From positions 1 through 37,848 of the forward strand of contig NZ_JABAGC010000033.1 in NCBI RefSeq assembly GCF_012843905.1: DNA of 37,848 nucleotides. Reading direction: 5' to 3'. Made by a program: the position numbers and the translations under genes. Of this stretch, positions 7,118 through 15,876 are shown piece by piece; position 1 is the first letter of the stretch, and each line of letters starts with the position of its first letter. This DNA is from Clostridium sp. SM-530-WT-3G (GTDB lineage Bacteria; Bacillota; Clostridia; Clostridiales; Clostridiaceae). Under the pieces are notes generated by a model. It ran no database searches. It was not told the DNA's origin and worked only from the letters and a program-made list of their open reading frames with translations.

Positions 7118-9028
7118 TTATATTCGTGCATACTTCCCTATATTCACAATACTTTCTAGATAAAATTGAAGATAATTTCTACTACTCCAATCCATACTAT
7201 TTTTTATCTTATGAACCATTGGTACATCATCTGTAATTATATTATCTACTCCAAGAGCAATCATATCTTCAGCAGTATCTTTACTATCAATAGTCCATGC
7301 ATGTATTTCTTTATTCATATCATGAATCTTAGTTATAAGTTCAGGATTTACTAAAGAACTTTCAATACTTAAAAAATCTACATCAATATTTTTCAGTTCT
7401 CCTGCACTTACTGCAATAATATATCCATACTTAATCATAGGATCATATGACTTAGCCTCCATTAAACAATTATAATTAAGTGAAGTTATTACAACTTCAT
7501 CTTCCATATTATATTTTTTAATTAATTCTATAGTTTTCTTTGCTACAGTATCATTTTCTTTCATAGGTTTAAGTTCTATATTAAGCTTAATTTTTCCCTT
7601 TGCTTCTTTTAGTATATCTTCTAATGACGGTATTTTTTCATTAGAAAATTCCGGATCATAATATGATCCATTATCTATTTTAGATACTTCCTCATATAAT
7701 AAATCTTTAATTTCTTTATTACTTCCAGCAATCCTCTTTAAACTAGTATCATGAAAAAGTACTGGTACGTCATCTTTTGTTGTCTGAACATCAATTTCTG
7801 CAAAATCTGCACCTTCATTTATAGCTTCTTTTATAGATGCTATACTATTTTCAGGAGCATTAAGTGTACTTCCTCTATGAGCTGTAATCTGAGTATCAAT
7901 AGGAATTGTCTTATTAAAAATTATATCTGCACCTTTTATTCCTATGAATATTACAAACAAAATTATTGATATCTGAAGATAAGTACTACCAATTGCCTTT
8001 GAAATCTTATAAATAAAATTTCTATTATAATCATCATTAGTAGCAAAGTTTCTTTCCTGTACTTTTTCATTTCTTATTTTATAAAATAGTTCAACAAGAA
8101 AGCTTATAAATATTGGCATCATTATTATAGATACTAATACATATAAAATATAAAATAATAATAATATTATTCCTCCTATAATTAAAAAATTAATACTATT
8201 ACTACCCAATACTTTTCCCAAAGCAATTTCTTCAAATATAAATAATTGTTCTAATACTAAATAAATAGTTGTATTTATTATCGTCCAAATAGTTGTATAT
8301 ACAAAAAGAGTAAGTCTATTTCTCTTATAAAATAATTTACTATTTCGCAAACACTCTTTAGCACTCTTATTTTCAATAATAAGTTCTGGGATTGCCAATA
8401 CCCACCTAAATAACAAAATTGCTATTATAATAATAAAAATGATATATGCTATCTTTCCCATCATGGTTTTAGAAAGTTCTAATGTTACAAATGGTGGTAT
8501 TGTCAGTTTCCTTATTAAAGAACTACAAAATCCCACTCCTATCAGTGGTCCAATTACTACTGTAATTAAAAACAAAGGAATCATAGAAAAACCTAATGTC
8601 TTAGGAACTATCGAAAAACTATTAAATATACCTTCTATCAAATTCACTTTTTCTTTTTTATGAGATTTATGTGCAACATAAGTCAATACCGATACTTCTA
8701 TAAATATTACAAAAAATGCAATCAGCATCAAAAGAATTGAGCTAAATATTCCCATAGGCGTTGTTGCAAACTTAACAAATTCCTTATTAGTAAGCGAAAA
8801 AATCCCTTCTGCTTTCATAAATCTATTAACTATTAAATAATTAATAGGTACAAATAAGAAAGCTACTAATATTTTATAGCACATTTCAAAACATATAACT
8901 GCTTTAAAATTATATTTAGCATTACTGTATGTATTTTTAGCCAGGCTAATCATTTCTTTTTTTCTTAAAAATTTATAGCTATTTTTTATCCTTTTAGCTT
9001 TTTTTCTTCCAATAATTTTTCCTATCAA
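7118..9028 (-). CDS. Membrane-anchored glycerophosphodiester phosphodiesterase
   Basis: 636 aa. An N-terminal half with several membrane helices (about residues 45-375) is followed by a GDPD catalytic TIM barrel. Catalytic residues are visible: H384-R385-G in TAHRG, E393-N394, E411 and D413 in EIDV, and H426-D in LFHD. This matches the GDPD group with a multi-helix anchor. It hydrolyses glycerophosphodiesters to glycerol-3-phosphate and an alcohol, acting at the membrane; the exact substrate (phospholipid head groups or teichoic-acid units) is unknown. Start is TTG at 9028 with GAGG 9 nt upstream; the first internal ATG is codon 26 and has no ribosome binding site. Monocistronic. Confidence 0.88.
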   Translation of the reverse strand: MIGKIIGRKKAKRIKNSYKFLRKKEMISLAKNTYSNAKYNFKAVICFEMCYKILVAFLFVPINYLIVNRFMKAEGIFSLTNKEFVKFATTPMGIFSSILLMLIAFFVIFIEVSVLTYVAHKSHKKEKVNLIEGIFNSFSIVPKTLGFSMIPLFLITVVIGPLIGVGFCSSLIRKLTIPPFVTLELSKTMMGKIAYIIFIIIIAILLFRWVLAIPELIIENKSAKECLRNSKLFYKRNRLTLFVYTTIWTIINTTIYLVLEQLFIFEEIALGKVLGSNSINFLIIGGIILLLFYILYVLVSIIMMPIFISFLVELFYKIRNEKVQERNFATNDDYNRNFIYKISKAIGSTYLQISIILFVIFIGIKGADIIFNKTIPIDTQITAHRGSTLNAPENSIASIKEAINEGADFAEIDVQTTKDDVPVLFHDTSLKRIAGSNKEIKDLLYEEVSKIDNGSYYDPEFSNEKIPSLEDILKEAKGKIKLNIELKPMKENDTVAKKTIELIKKYNMEDEVVITSLNYNCLMEAKSYDPMIKYGYIIAVSAGELKNIDVDFLSIESSLVNPELITKIHDMNKEIHAWTIDSKDTAEDMIALGVDNIITDDVPMVHKIKNSMDWSSRNYLQFYLESIVNIGKYARI

Positions 9029-9093
9029 TTTTTACAACCTCATTAATAATTAATTTAAGTTATATAATTTTCACAATACATTTTTATATAAAT

Positions 9094-9121
9094 CAGGCAG
9101 ATTCTCTATAGAATCCGCCTG
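9094..9121. terminator. Hairpin downstream of nfnB
   Basis: 11-bp stem with one mismatch and 6-nt loop between nfnB and the GDPD gene. The following T-tract is weak, but placement fits termination of the nfn operon. Confidence 0.5.
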
Positions 9122-9207
9122 CATCTTTTATCTTAACTATATTATAATCATTCTTTCCTAATTACCTATTGCTTTGTAATAAGTATAATACATTTTCAAA
9201 AAATTTT

Positions 9208-10599
9208 CTATTTTTTTAAATAATTATCTATGGCTGTAGCTGCTTTTTTTCCAGCTCCCATAGCAAGTATTACTGTAGCAGCACCTGTTACAGCATCTCC
9301 ACCTGCATAAACACCCTTTTTAGTTGTAAGACCTGTTTCCTCTTCAGCTATTATACATCGTTTTTTATTAATCTCTAATCCTTCTGTAGTAGATGAAATA
9401 AGAGGATTTGGTGATGTTCCAAGTGCCATAATAACTGTATCTGCATCTATGACAAATTCAGATTCAGGTATTTCAACTGGCCTTCTTCTTCCTGACTCAT
9501 CTGCCTCACCTAATTTCATTTTTACGCATTTAATTCCTTTAACCCATCCATTCTCATCTGCTAATATTTCTACAGGATTAGTTAATAAATCAAAAATAAT
9601 TCCCTCTTCTTTTGCATGATGTACTTCTTCTGCTCTCGCTGGAAGTTCTTCCTCACTTCTTCTATATACAATATGACTTTCTGATCCTAGTCTAAGTGCT
9701 GTTCTTGCTGCATCCATAGCAACATTTCCCCCACCTACTATAACTGTTTTATTGCCTATATTTACAGGAGTATCATAACTCTCATCTGCAGCCTTCATTA
9801 AATTAACTCTTGTTAAAAATTCATTAGCAGAAAATACTCCATTTGCATTTTCACCTTTAATCCCCATAAATTTGGGAAGTCCTGCTCCTGATCCTATAAA
9901 TGCAGCTTTAAAGTTTTCCTTTTCAAATAAATGATCTAATGTTATAGTTCTTCCAATGATAACATTAGTTTCAATTTTAACTCCAAGCTTCTTTATATTC
10001 TCTATTTCCCTTTCTACAACACTCTTCTTTGGAAGTCTGAATTCTGGGATACCATAAACTAAAACTCCACCTGCTTTATGAAGTGCTTCAAATATAGTTA
10101 CTTCATATCCCATTTTAGCTAAATCTCCTGCACATGTAAGCCCTGATGGTCCTGCTCCAATAACAGCTACCTTCATACCATTACTTGGCTTTTTATTTGT
10201 TAAGTCTATATTATTTTCATTAGACCAATCTGCTATAAAACGTTCAAGCTTTCCTATAGATAACGGCTCTCCTTTTATCCCAAGAACGCATTTACCCTCA
10301 CATTGCTTTTCTTGAGGACATACCCTACCACATACTGCTGGAAGTGAACTATATTTTGCAATTTCTTTAGCTGCTCCCTCAAAATCATTATTCTTTATCT
10401 TTGATATAAATGCTGGTATATTTATAAAAACAGGACATCCTGCAACACATTTAGGGGTCTTACAGTTTAAACATCTTGAAGCTTCTTCAACTGCTTCATC
10501 TTCATTATATCCAAAGCATACCTCTTTAAAATTCTTTGCCCTGATTTCAGGTTTCTGCTCTCTTACTTGCACCCTTGATAATTTAATGTTTCTGCTCAT
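9208..10599 (-). CDS. nfnB: NfnB: large subunit of NAD(P)H-dependent ferredoxin oxidoreductase
   Basis: 463 aa. The N-terminus carries eight Cys for two [4Fe-4S] clusters (C43, C46, C51, C55; C90, C94, C100, C104). Then come an FAD-binding GAGPSGL near 147 and an NADPH-binding VGGGNVAMDAAR near 288. It looks like GltD, the glutamate synthase small subunit, but no gltB is present; the upstream partner is NfnA. In the known clostridial complex, NADPH oxidation is coupled by flavin-based electron bifurcation to reduction of NAD+ and ferredoxin (or the reverse), balancing redox in fermentation. Start and stop of the pair overlap by one base (TAATG), so translation is probably coupled. Confidence 0.9.
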   Translation of the reverse strand: MSRNIKLSRVQVREQKPEIRAKNFKEVCFGYNEDEAVEEASRCLNCKTPKCVAGCPVFINIPAFISKIKNNDFEGAAKEIAKYSSLPAVCGRVCPQEKQCEGKCVLGIKGEPLSIGKLERFIADWSNENNIDLTNKKPSNGMKVAVIGAGPSGLTCAGDLAKMGYEVTIFEALHKAGGVLVYGIPEFRLPKKSVVEREIENIKKLGVKIETNVIIGRTITLDHLFEKENFKAAFIGSGAGLPKFMGIKGENANGVFSANEFLTRVNLMKAADESYDTPVNIGNKTVIVGGGNVAMDAARTALRLGSESHIVYRRSEEELPARAEEVHHAKEEGIIFDLLTNPVEILADENGWVKGIKCVKMKLGEADESGRRRPVEIPESEFVIDADTVIMALGTSPNPLISSTTEGLEINKKRCIIAEEETGLTTKKGVYAGGDAVTGAATVILAMGAGKKAATAIDNYLKK

Positions 10600-11489
10600 T
10601 ATTTATCACCTCTGCATCCACATGATCCATTACTAAAAGTACTGCCTTCCCTCAATTTCAAAACAGCACGTCCTTCTTCAGTTTTATACATAGCCTGTCT
10701 TCTTATAGACTCATCATAATCAATTAAATGTCCATCAAATTCAGGACCATCTACACATGCAAACTTAACTTCATTTCCAACAGTCACCCTGCAAGCACCA
10801 CACATTCCAGTTCCATCTACCATTATAGGATTTACACTTACTGTAGTAGGAATATTTAATTCTTTAGTAAGCTTAGACATAAACTTCATCATAATCATAG
10901 GACCTATTACAACTGCGTAATCGTATTTTTTATTTTTATTATTTACTAAATCACTTAAACAATCTGTAACTCTACCATTAAAACCATATGAACCATCATC
11001 AGTTGAAACATATAAATTTCCAGCTACTGATCTTAATTTATCTTCATAAATAAGAAGCTCTTTAGTTCTGCTGCCTAAAATAACATCAACATCAATCTCA
11101 TGATTTTTCATCCATTTAACTTGAGGATATACAGGAGCAGCTCCTACACCTCCAGCTACAAAAATAATCTTTTTATGTTTTAAATTATCTATGCTATCGG
11201 TTACAAATTCACTTGGTTTTCCAAGAGGTCCTACAACATCACATAATTCTTCATCTGTTTTAAATTGAGAAAGTTCCATGGTGCTCTTCCCAACAGTTTG
11301 AAATACAACTGTTATTGTTCCTTTACTATCATTACTATCGGCAATTGTAAGTGGAATTCTTTCACCTTTTTCTGTATTTTTCACAATTATAAACTGTCCT
11401 GGTTTTGCACTTGAAGCAATCTTCTCCGCATATATTTCCATTTGAAATATATTTTCTGTAAGCTGTTCTTTGCTTACAATTTTGTACAT
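10599..11489 (-). CDS. nfnA: NfnA: small subunit of NAD(P)H-dependent ferredoxin oxidoreductase
   Basis: 296 aa of the ferredoxin-NADP+ reductase / dihydroorotate dehydrogenase K-subunit fold. Visible are the FAD-binding RIPLTIAD region (about 44-51), the NAD-binding VAGGVGAAPVYPQ (111-123), and a C-terminal [2Fe-2S] segment with C230, C233 and C245. Only three Cys are evident; in characterised NfnA an Asp serves as the fourth ligand, and D225 (VDGTGMC) fits. AAGGAG precedes ATG 11489. First gene of the nfnAB operon. Older annotation may call it sulfide dehydrogenase beta subunit. Confidence 0.9.
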   Translation of the reverse strand: MYKIVSKEQLTENIFQMEIYAEKIASSAKPGQFIIVKNTEKGERIPLTIADSNDSKGTITVVFQTVGKSTMELSQFKTDEELCDVVGPLGKPSEFVTDSIDNLKHKKIIFVAGGVGAAPVYPQVKWMKNHEIDVDVILGSRTKELLIYEDKLRSVAGNLYVSTDDGSYGFNGRVTDCLSDLVNNKNKKYDYAVVIGPMIMMKFMSKLTKELNIPTTVSVNPIMVDGTGMCGACRVTVGNEVKFACVDGPEFDGHLIDYDESIRRQAMYKTEEGRAVLKLREGSTFSNGSCGCRGDK

Positions 11490-11545
11490 ATATCAGCTCT
11501 CCTTTATAAACTTGCTAATATATATTACGCTCAATATATTTTTTT

Positions 11546-11582
11546 CAGAATATTATATATTAACTTTTTATATATTATTCTG
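11546..11582. other. AT-rich hairpin between the kinase operon and nfnA
   Basis: Imperfect stem of about 14 bp (CAGAATA.. / ..TATTCTG). It could end the kinase transcript or lie in the nfnA leader. The T-run is on the wrong side for a - strand terminator, so the role is open. Confidence 0.35.
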
Positions 11583-11595
11583 TATTATATATGCT

Positions 11596-12882
11596 TTAAC
11601 CCTCATTTACTAAAGGAAAATTTATATTTATTAAAGTAGATATATACTTATTTTTTATATATATATCCCCATTATTTTCTTCTATTAATTTTTTTATTTC
11701 ATTAAGGTTATATATATCTTCCCATCCATCAATGAAATTGAAATAAATTTCTTTTATTAAATTAATAATTTTTTTATCTCGCACATGAGTACAGCTGTTT
11801 TCTATTTCAATAACTGCACTTTCAAATACTTTATAAACTCTGACTATTATTATTCCATCATGTTCTAAATAATTAACTGTATTTTCTCTTATTGAAGACA
11901 ATATATAAAATAGTACATCATCATTTATATCAATCTGATTACTTTCTATACCTTCTTCTAATAAAACATGTATTCCTTCATCTAATGCTGGTTTTAATGC
12001 TTTATATATAACAGAATTCTCATTATTCTTTATAGATACAACATTAGATACTTGACTATTTTTTACACATATTTTATCCAAAGATTCCCCTAATTCTTTC
12101 CATCTACGTAATAAATATAATCCATATAAGTATGATATCTGTGCTCCGTAATCATGTTTTATTTTTCTTAGTTCATTATTTTTAATTTCTAATGCTGTAT
12201 TAACTTCTTCCATGCTATCAAGTTTATTATCAAATTCTATGGTGATATATACTATTGCCATTGTAAATAATAATATATTTATTATCATAATCTTATTTAT
12301 AATCATTATTGTATATATAACATTAACAATACCGTCACCACTATACTCAATAATATTTTTACTAAATGAATCTATTATCAACATATCCAAAAAGAATCCT
12401 GATATAATCATTAAAATAGTAAGTATTACATTTTTACTTATAACATGAACATACCTTTTTATATAGTCATAAAAAATACTACTTATACTCATGAATAAGA
12501 CAAAAAAGCAAAAATTAATAAAACAAAAATTATCTACTTTAACCTTACATTTAGTAAGAAATTCAATTGTTTTCACACACACACCATTTATCTGAAGATA
12601 ATTAATAGATAAACAAATAAAATATGCTACTGCGTATGACATTACAGCCTTTTTCCGATTTTCCTTATAGAAATAAAAAATATAGGTTAAATTAATAATA
12701 TGAAGTAGTACCATTGTCTTAAAAATATTACCAATATTCAAAAGAACAATAGCATTTAACATGATTAAAACCATATTTACAGCTATTATATTTTTTTTAC
12801 TACGCACATTTATATTAATTATTTTAATAATCCATAGTATTTCTAAAATTAATTGAATCCATAAAAATATAAAACTTCTCAT
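11596..12882 (-). CDS. AgrC-like sensor kinase with intact HD motif but degenerate ATPase
   Basis: 428 aa. Residues 1-215 are a multi-helix membrane sensor. A short coiled linker leads to the phosphoacceptor motif KIKHDYGAQ (H243, D244). The C-terminal GHKL ATPase domain is recognisable only by alignment with the neighbouring kinase: the N-box is SSIRENTVNYL, the G1 position reads ENSCTH instead of NNGP, and the G2 glycines are replaced (EDIYNLNEI). ATP binding seems lost. It ends with a conserved-type strand pattern, so folding is probably kept. GGGGGT gives a clear ribosome binding site, 17 nt after the upstream kinase. No response regulator or autoinducer-peptide gene is nearby. See the complementarity finding. 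Confidence 0.8.
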   Translation of the reverse strand: MRSFIFLWIQLILEILWIIKIININVRSKKNIIAVNMVLIMLNAIVLLNIGNIFKTMVLLHIINLTYIFYFYKENRKKAVMSYAVAYFICLSINYLQINGVCVKTIEFLTKCKVKVDNFCFINFCFFVLFMSISSIFYDYIKRYVHVISKNVILTILMIISGFFLDMLIIDSFSKNIIEYSGDGIVNVIYTIMIINKIMIINILLFTMAIVYITIEFDNKLDSMEEVNTALEIKNNELRKIKHDYGAQISYLYGLYLLRRWKELGESLDKICVKNSQVSNVVSIKNNENSVIYKALKPALDEGIHVLLEEGIESNQIDINDDVLFYILSSIRENTVNYLEHDGIIIVRVYKVFESAVIEIENSCTHVRDKKIINLIKEIYFNFIDGWEDIYNLNEIKKLIEENNGDIYIKNKYISTLININFPLVNEG

Positions 12883-12899
12883 AATACCCCCAAAATATA

Positions 12900-14135
12900 T
12901 TAATCACAAGGTAGTGATATTTTAAAACTTGTAATTAAATCTGTACTACTTACTTCAACATGCCCATTATTCTTTTCAACTAATTCTTTTACTATATTTA
13001 ATCCAAAGCCGTGACTTCTATCATAATTTCTTTTTGTAGTAAATCCAGCACTAAATATATTTTCCAGCTGATCTTCTTCTATTTTAGGTCCATTATTTTC
13101 TATAATAATTATTACATTATCTTCTTCCCTATATGTTTTTGCATTTATTATTCCATTTTTTCCAGCAAATCTTCGTGCGTTATTAGTTATATTTAATATT
13201 ATTCTATATAATTCCATCTTATCTATATCTACCATTTCAAGGCTATATCTCTCATCTATATTGACATTTACGCCTTCTTTAATTGCCTGCACTAAGGTCA
13301 TCTGTAATATAGAAATACTTTTTTCATTACTTACTTCAATACTACTGGCTTCCCCATTATTATTAATTATATCTTTAAGCTTCTGACCTACTTCTTCTAT
13401 TTTCCCCTCTTTATATAGATTATTTATCTCCTCAATTGCATTTCCATGACAGTCCTTAATTTTTTTTAGTTCTCTATTTATATAATTTAATTTAAAATTC
13501 AGATTTACCGTTTTCTTAACTTTAAAATATCTAATCATACATAAAATTAAGTATAAAACAAAAAATACTACAAATCCTTTAAATATAAATATTTCAAGTA
13601 ATTTCACATGACTTATTGATAAAACTTCAGTAATAATTAAGAAAATGTCTGCTACAAAACTTAAGATAATTATTAAAAATCTATATCTTACTTTATTCTT
13701 TATATCGTCATATACCTCAACTACACTTTTTGCTCCATACCAATATACAACCATTAATACAACTACAACTATAGAATTTACAAGTGTAAATTCAATCCCA
13801 TCTCCAAAGAGAACATACTTAGTTGCTGAATACATAAGGCATTCATAATAACATGCAGAATATGCAAGTATGGCCTCATGTAGCTTATCCTTATAAATTG
13901 TTCCACATATCAAAAAAAATCCTATACAATGAGCCTCAATTATAATAATTGATTTTCCATCTAGCATTAGCATTAATCCAAGTGTTAACAATATAAAAAT
14001 CAAGAAAGATTTCACCCATTTAATCCTATCTATTTTCATATCCTCACTTAAGCACTTCGATACTGCATAAAGAAATACGCCGCCTTGATATGCATAGCTT
14101 AGGAAATCAATTAAAAAATAGTTATTAAAAATCAT
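12900..14135 (-). CDS. AgrC-like sensor kinase with intact ATPase but lacking the acceptor His
   Basis: 411 aa: membrane sensor of about six helices (1-205), linker, then a GHKL ATPase domain with complete motifs: N-box ILNITNNA (about 313-320), G1-like ENNGPKI (346-352), SAGFTTK, and G2 SHGFGLNIV (374-382). At the phosphoacceptor position the sequence is KIKDCHGNA: aligned residue by residue with the downstream kinase (29 residues without a gap), the His becomes D228 and the Asp becomes C229; H230 lies two positions later. First gene of a two-gene operon with a 17-nt gap. A start near 14135 follows GGGGG. Probably binds ATP and may phosphorylate its partner rather than itself. Confidence 0.82.
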   Translation of the reverse strand: MIFNNYFLIDFLSYAYQGGVFLYAVSKCLSEDMKIDRIKWVKSFLIFILLTLGLMLMLDGKSIIIIEAHCIGFFLICGTIYKDKLHEAILAYSACYYECLMYSATKYVLFGDGIEFTLVNSIVVVVLMVVYWYGAKSVVEVYDDIKNKVRYRFLIIILSFVADIFLIITEVLSISHVKLLEIFIFKGFVVFFVLYLILCMIRYFKVKKTVNLNFKLNYINRELKKIKDCHGNAIEEINNLYKEGKIEEVGQKLKDIINNNGEASSIEVSNEKSISILQMTLVQAIKEGVNVNIDERYSLEMVDIDKMELYRIILNITNNARRFAGKNGIINAKTYREEDNVIIIIENNGPKIEEDQLENIFSAGFTTKRNYDRSHGFGLNIVKELVEKNNGHVEVSSTDLITSFKISLPCD

Positions 14136-14405
14136 TATTCCCCCATGCCAATCATAGTTTTCTATAATGTAATTCCTACACTTACTCTTAAACCATATTG
14201 AACCATAATTTAAATAATTTTTTACTTTTATACCTTTATCTTTTTACTAAGTTATTTCTGCTTTTTATCTTCTAGTTTACTTAGATATATTAATTTTTTC
14301 TCAATATCTCATAGATTTTTTACTTTTGTCATATATTCCATAAACTCTTCAATTAATTTTTATATACTTTTATCACTGTTTTTATTTATATATGTTCGAT
14401 TATTA

Positions 14406-14434
14406 ATTATAGCACTTTTTTTGTTATTTATCAA
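14406..14434 (-). promoter_or_regulatory. Promoter of the kinase operon
   Basis: -35 TTGATA (14429-14434) and perfect -10 TATAAT (14406-14411) with 17-bp spacer on the - strand. Transcription would start near 14399. Confidence 0.65.
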
Positions 14435-14501
14435 CATTTATTCCAAGTTATTTCCATTTTTCTTGTTTTTTCTAACAAATCAGTTTTGTACCATTATTTT
14501 C

Positions 14502-14565
14502 TTGAACATATTGTTATGAACTATGAACATTGATATGATAATATTGTTCAATTCAATATGTTCAA
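14502..14565. promoter_or_regulatory. Cluster of TGAAC half-sites forming an inverted repeat
   Basis: A perfect 12-bp inverted repeat, TTGAACATATTG (14502-14513) and CAATATGTTCAA (14554-14565). Three more half-sites lie between: TGAACT, TGAACA and TGTTCA. It lies 70-130 bp upstream of the kinase -35 box, where an activator array would sit. Confidence 0.5.
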
Positions 14566-14590
14566 ATAACTTTTTGGGGAAAAATTAAAA

Positions 14591-14634
14591 AACACTAAGT
14601 AAAACTAATAAATACATGTTTTACTTAGTGTTTA
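14591..14634 (-). terminator. Terminator of the lipoprotein gene
   Basis: 16-bp perfect stem (AAACACTAAGTAAAAC arm) with 12-nt loop and a T-rich tail on the - strand. Confidence 0.85.
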
Positions 14635-14664
14635 AATCCTTTAGCTAAAAATTAATATATTCGA

Positions 14665-15654
14665 TTATTTTGTTACTTCCGCTATTTTAGTTAATGCTGA
14701 ATTATTAACTGATACTTGCTGTTCATTACCAATTAATTGAGTATATTGCTCTGGAGTAAGCTTAGCAACACTAGTTGGCAAGCTTATTTCTTTATTTTCA
14801 GCTTTAGTACTTGTAGCATTAACAACTAATGAAACTTTACCTAAATCTTTAATTTCAATATTAATATTAGAAGCTGAAGTATATTTGTCATCTTCAAATA
14901 CTTCTTTAGAAGAAATTGTTGAACCTTTTATAGCATCCTTTATAGAAGTTACTCCTTGTGTAAATCCTTCAGATGCAATTTGATTTTTAATTTCTGCTAT
15001 CTGTTCTGCATTTAATTCTAATGCAAAAGTATTATTTACATTATCTAAATTTTTAGATAAAGCCTTTATTCCTTTTACCCCTAAATCTACCATTTGATCT
15101 GAATCTAGATCCATAGTATATTCTCTTCCATTTTGAGTATATGGTAAATCTATATCGCTATCACCAAAAATTGATTCAGAAAGTTTTATTATTTCATTAG
15201 GATCAGTCATCATTTTATTTAATTCCACATTATTCATTCCAGAATCTATTGCAATATACTCTGCATTAATATTTTTTAATCCTTCTGGAACCGCCTGTCC
15301 CATCATTGTGTATATTCCCTCATAATATGATTTATTTATATAAGCAGTTGCTCCATCTGTATATGCTTTAATTTCTGGAATATTAAATACACCACTTGGA
15401 TCTGTAAATTTAATCTCTGAATATGATTTATCGCCTGATTTAAATGCTGTTGAAGAAAAAGATATAGATACATTCTGTGCAGCTTTATTAGCTTCAAGAT
15501 TTAAAGTTCCCTTTGATTCTGAAGAACATGCTCCCCATTCTAATGTTTTAGTTACTTCTTTCATATAATTATTTGTTGTTTGTCCACATCCTGTAAATGT
15601 AATCAAGCTCATTGTTGCAGTCATAACAATAGATAAAGTTTTTTTCATTTTCAT
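14665..15654 (-). CDS. Lipoprotein of unknown function
   Basis: 329 aa. The N-terminus MKMKKTLSIVMTATMSLI is a type II signal peptide, with lipobox TFTGC and lipidated Cys23. The mature part has a repeated beta-strand character similar to LolA/LppX-like folds (alternating polar and hydrophobic strands, for example SYSEIKFTDPSGVF), but no family signature that I can name. It would be anchored on the outer face of the membrane. GGAGG lies 8 nt before ATG 15654; the second in-frame ATG (15648) is less well placed. Monocistronic, with its own terminator. Confidence 0.75.
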   Translation of the reverse strand: MKMKKTLSIVMTATMSLITFTGCGQTTNNYMKEVTKTLEWGACSSESKGTLNLEANKAAQNVSISFSSTAFKSGDKSYSEIKFTDPSGVFNIPEIKAYTDGATAYINKSYYEGIYTMMGQAVPEGLKNINAEYIAIDSGMNNVELNKMMTDPNEIIKLSESIFGDSDIDLPYTQNGREYTMDLDSDQMVDLGVKGIKALSKNLDNVNNTFALELNAEQIAEIKNQIASEGFTQGVTSIKDAIKGSTISSKEVFEDDKYTSASNINIEIKDLGKVSLVVNATSTKAENKEISLPTSVAKLTPEQYTQLIGNEQQVSVNNSALTKIAEVTK

Positions 15655-15832
15655 TTTTCATTCCTCCATAAAAAGCGTGTTTGGTATTTTTTGTATTTTT
15701 ATTATAGCACCTCCTACTTGTATTTATTGTAAATTTTTTTATATTTATCTTAATATTATCTTAAATTTATTTATGTATAATTTAAATTTTTATTATGAGC
15801 TATATACTTCATTTGTATTCATGTATATAAAA

Positions 15833-15859
15833 AGCCCAGCATGAGTTTCATGCTGGGCT
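15833..15859 (-). terminator. Terminator of the symporter gene
   Basis: 12-bp perfect GC-rich stem (AGCCCAGCATGA arm), 3-nt loop, T-run on the - strand. Confidence 0.92.
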
Positions 15860-15876
15860 CTTATACTTTTCTATTT

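Larger units (their letters stand above)
14136..14590 (-). other. Long leader and control region of the kinase operon
   Basis: About 450 bp without a full gene. It holds the kinase promoter (14406-14434), an unusually long leader (about 260 nt) and the TGAACA repeat cluster (14502-14565). Inside the leader, - strand 14357 to 14252, one frame reads LIEEFMEYMTKVKNL, then TGA, then DIEKKLIYLSKLEDKKQ and TAA. This could be a decayed coding segment or chance. Confidence 0.5.

Noticed and set aside
9208..10599. Glutamate synthase small subunit (gltD)
   Set aside because: No gltB in the window; the overlapping upstream gene is NfnA, so NfnB is the better name.
14502..14565. AgrA/LytTR binding sites
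   Set aside because: The GTTCA half-sites resemble part of the LytTR consensus but miss required positions and the usual 12-13 bp spacing between repeats.
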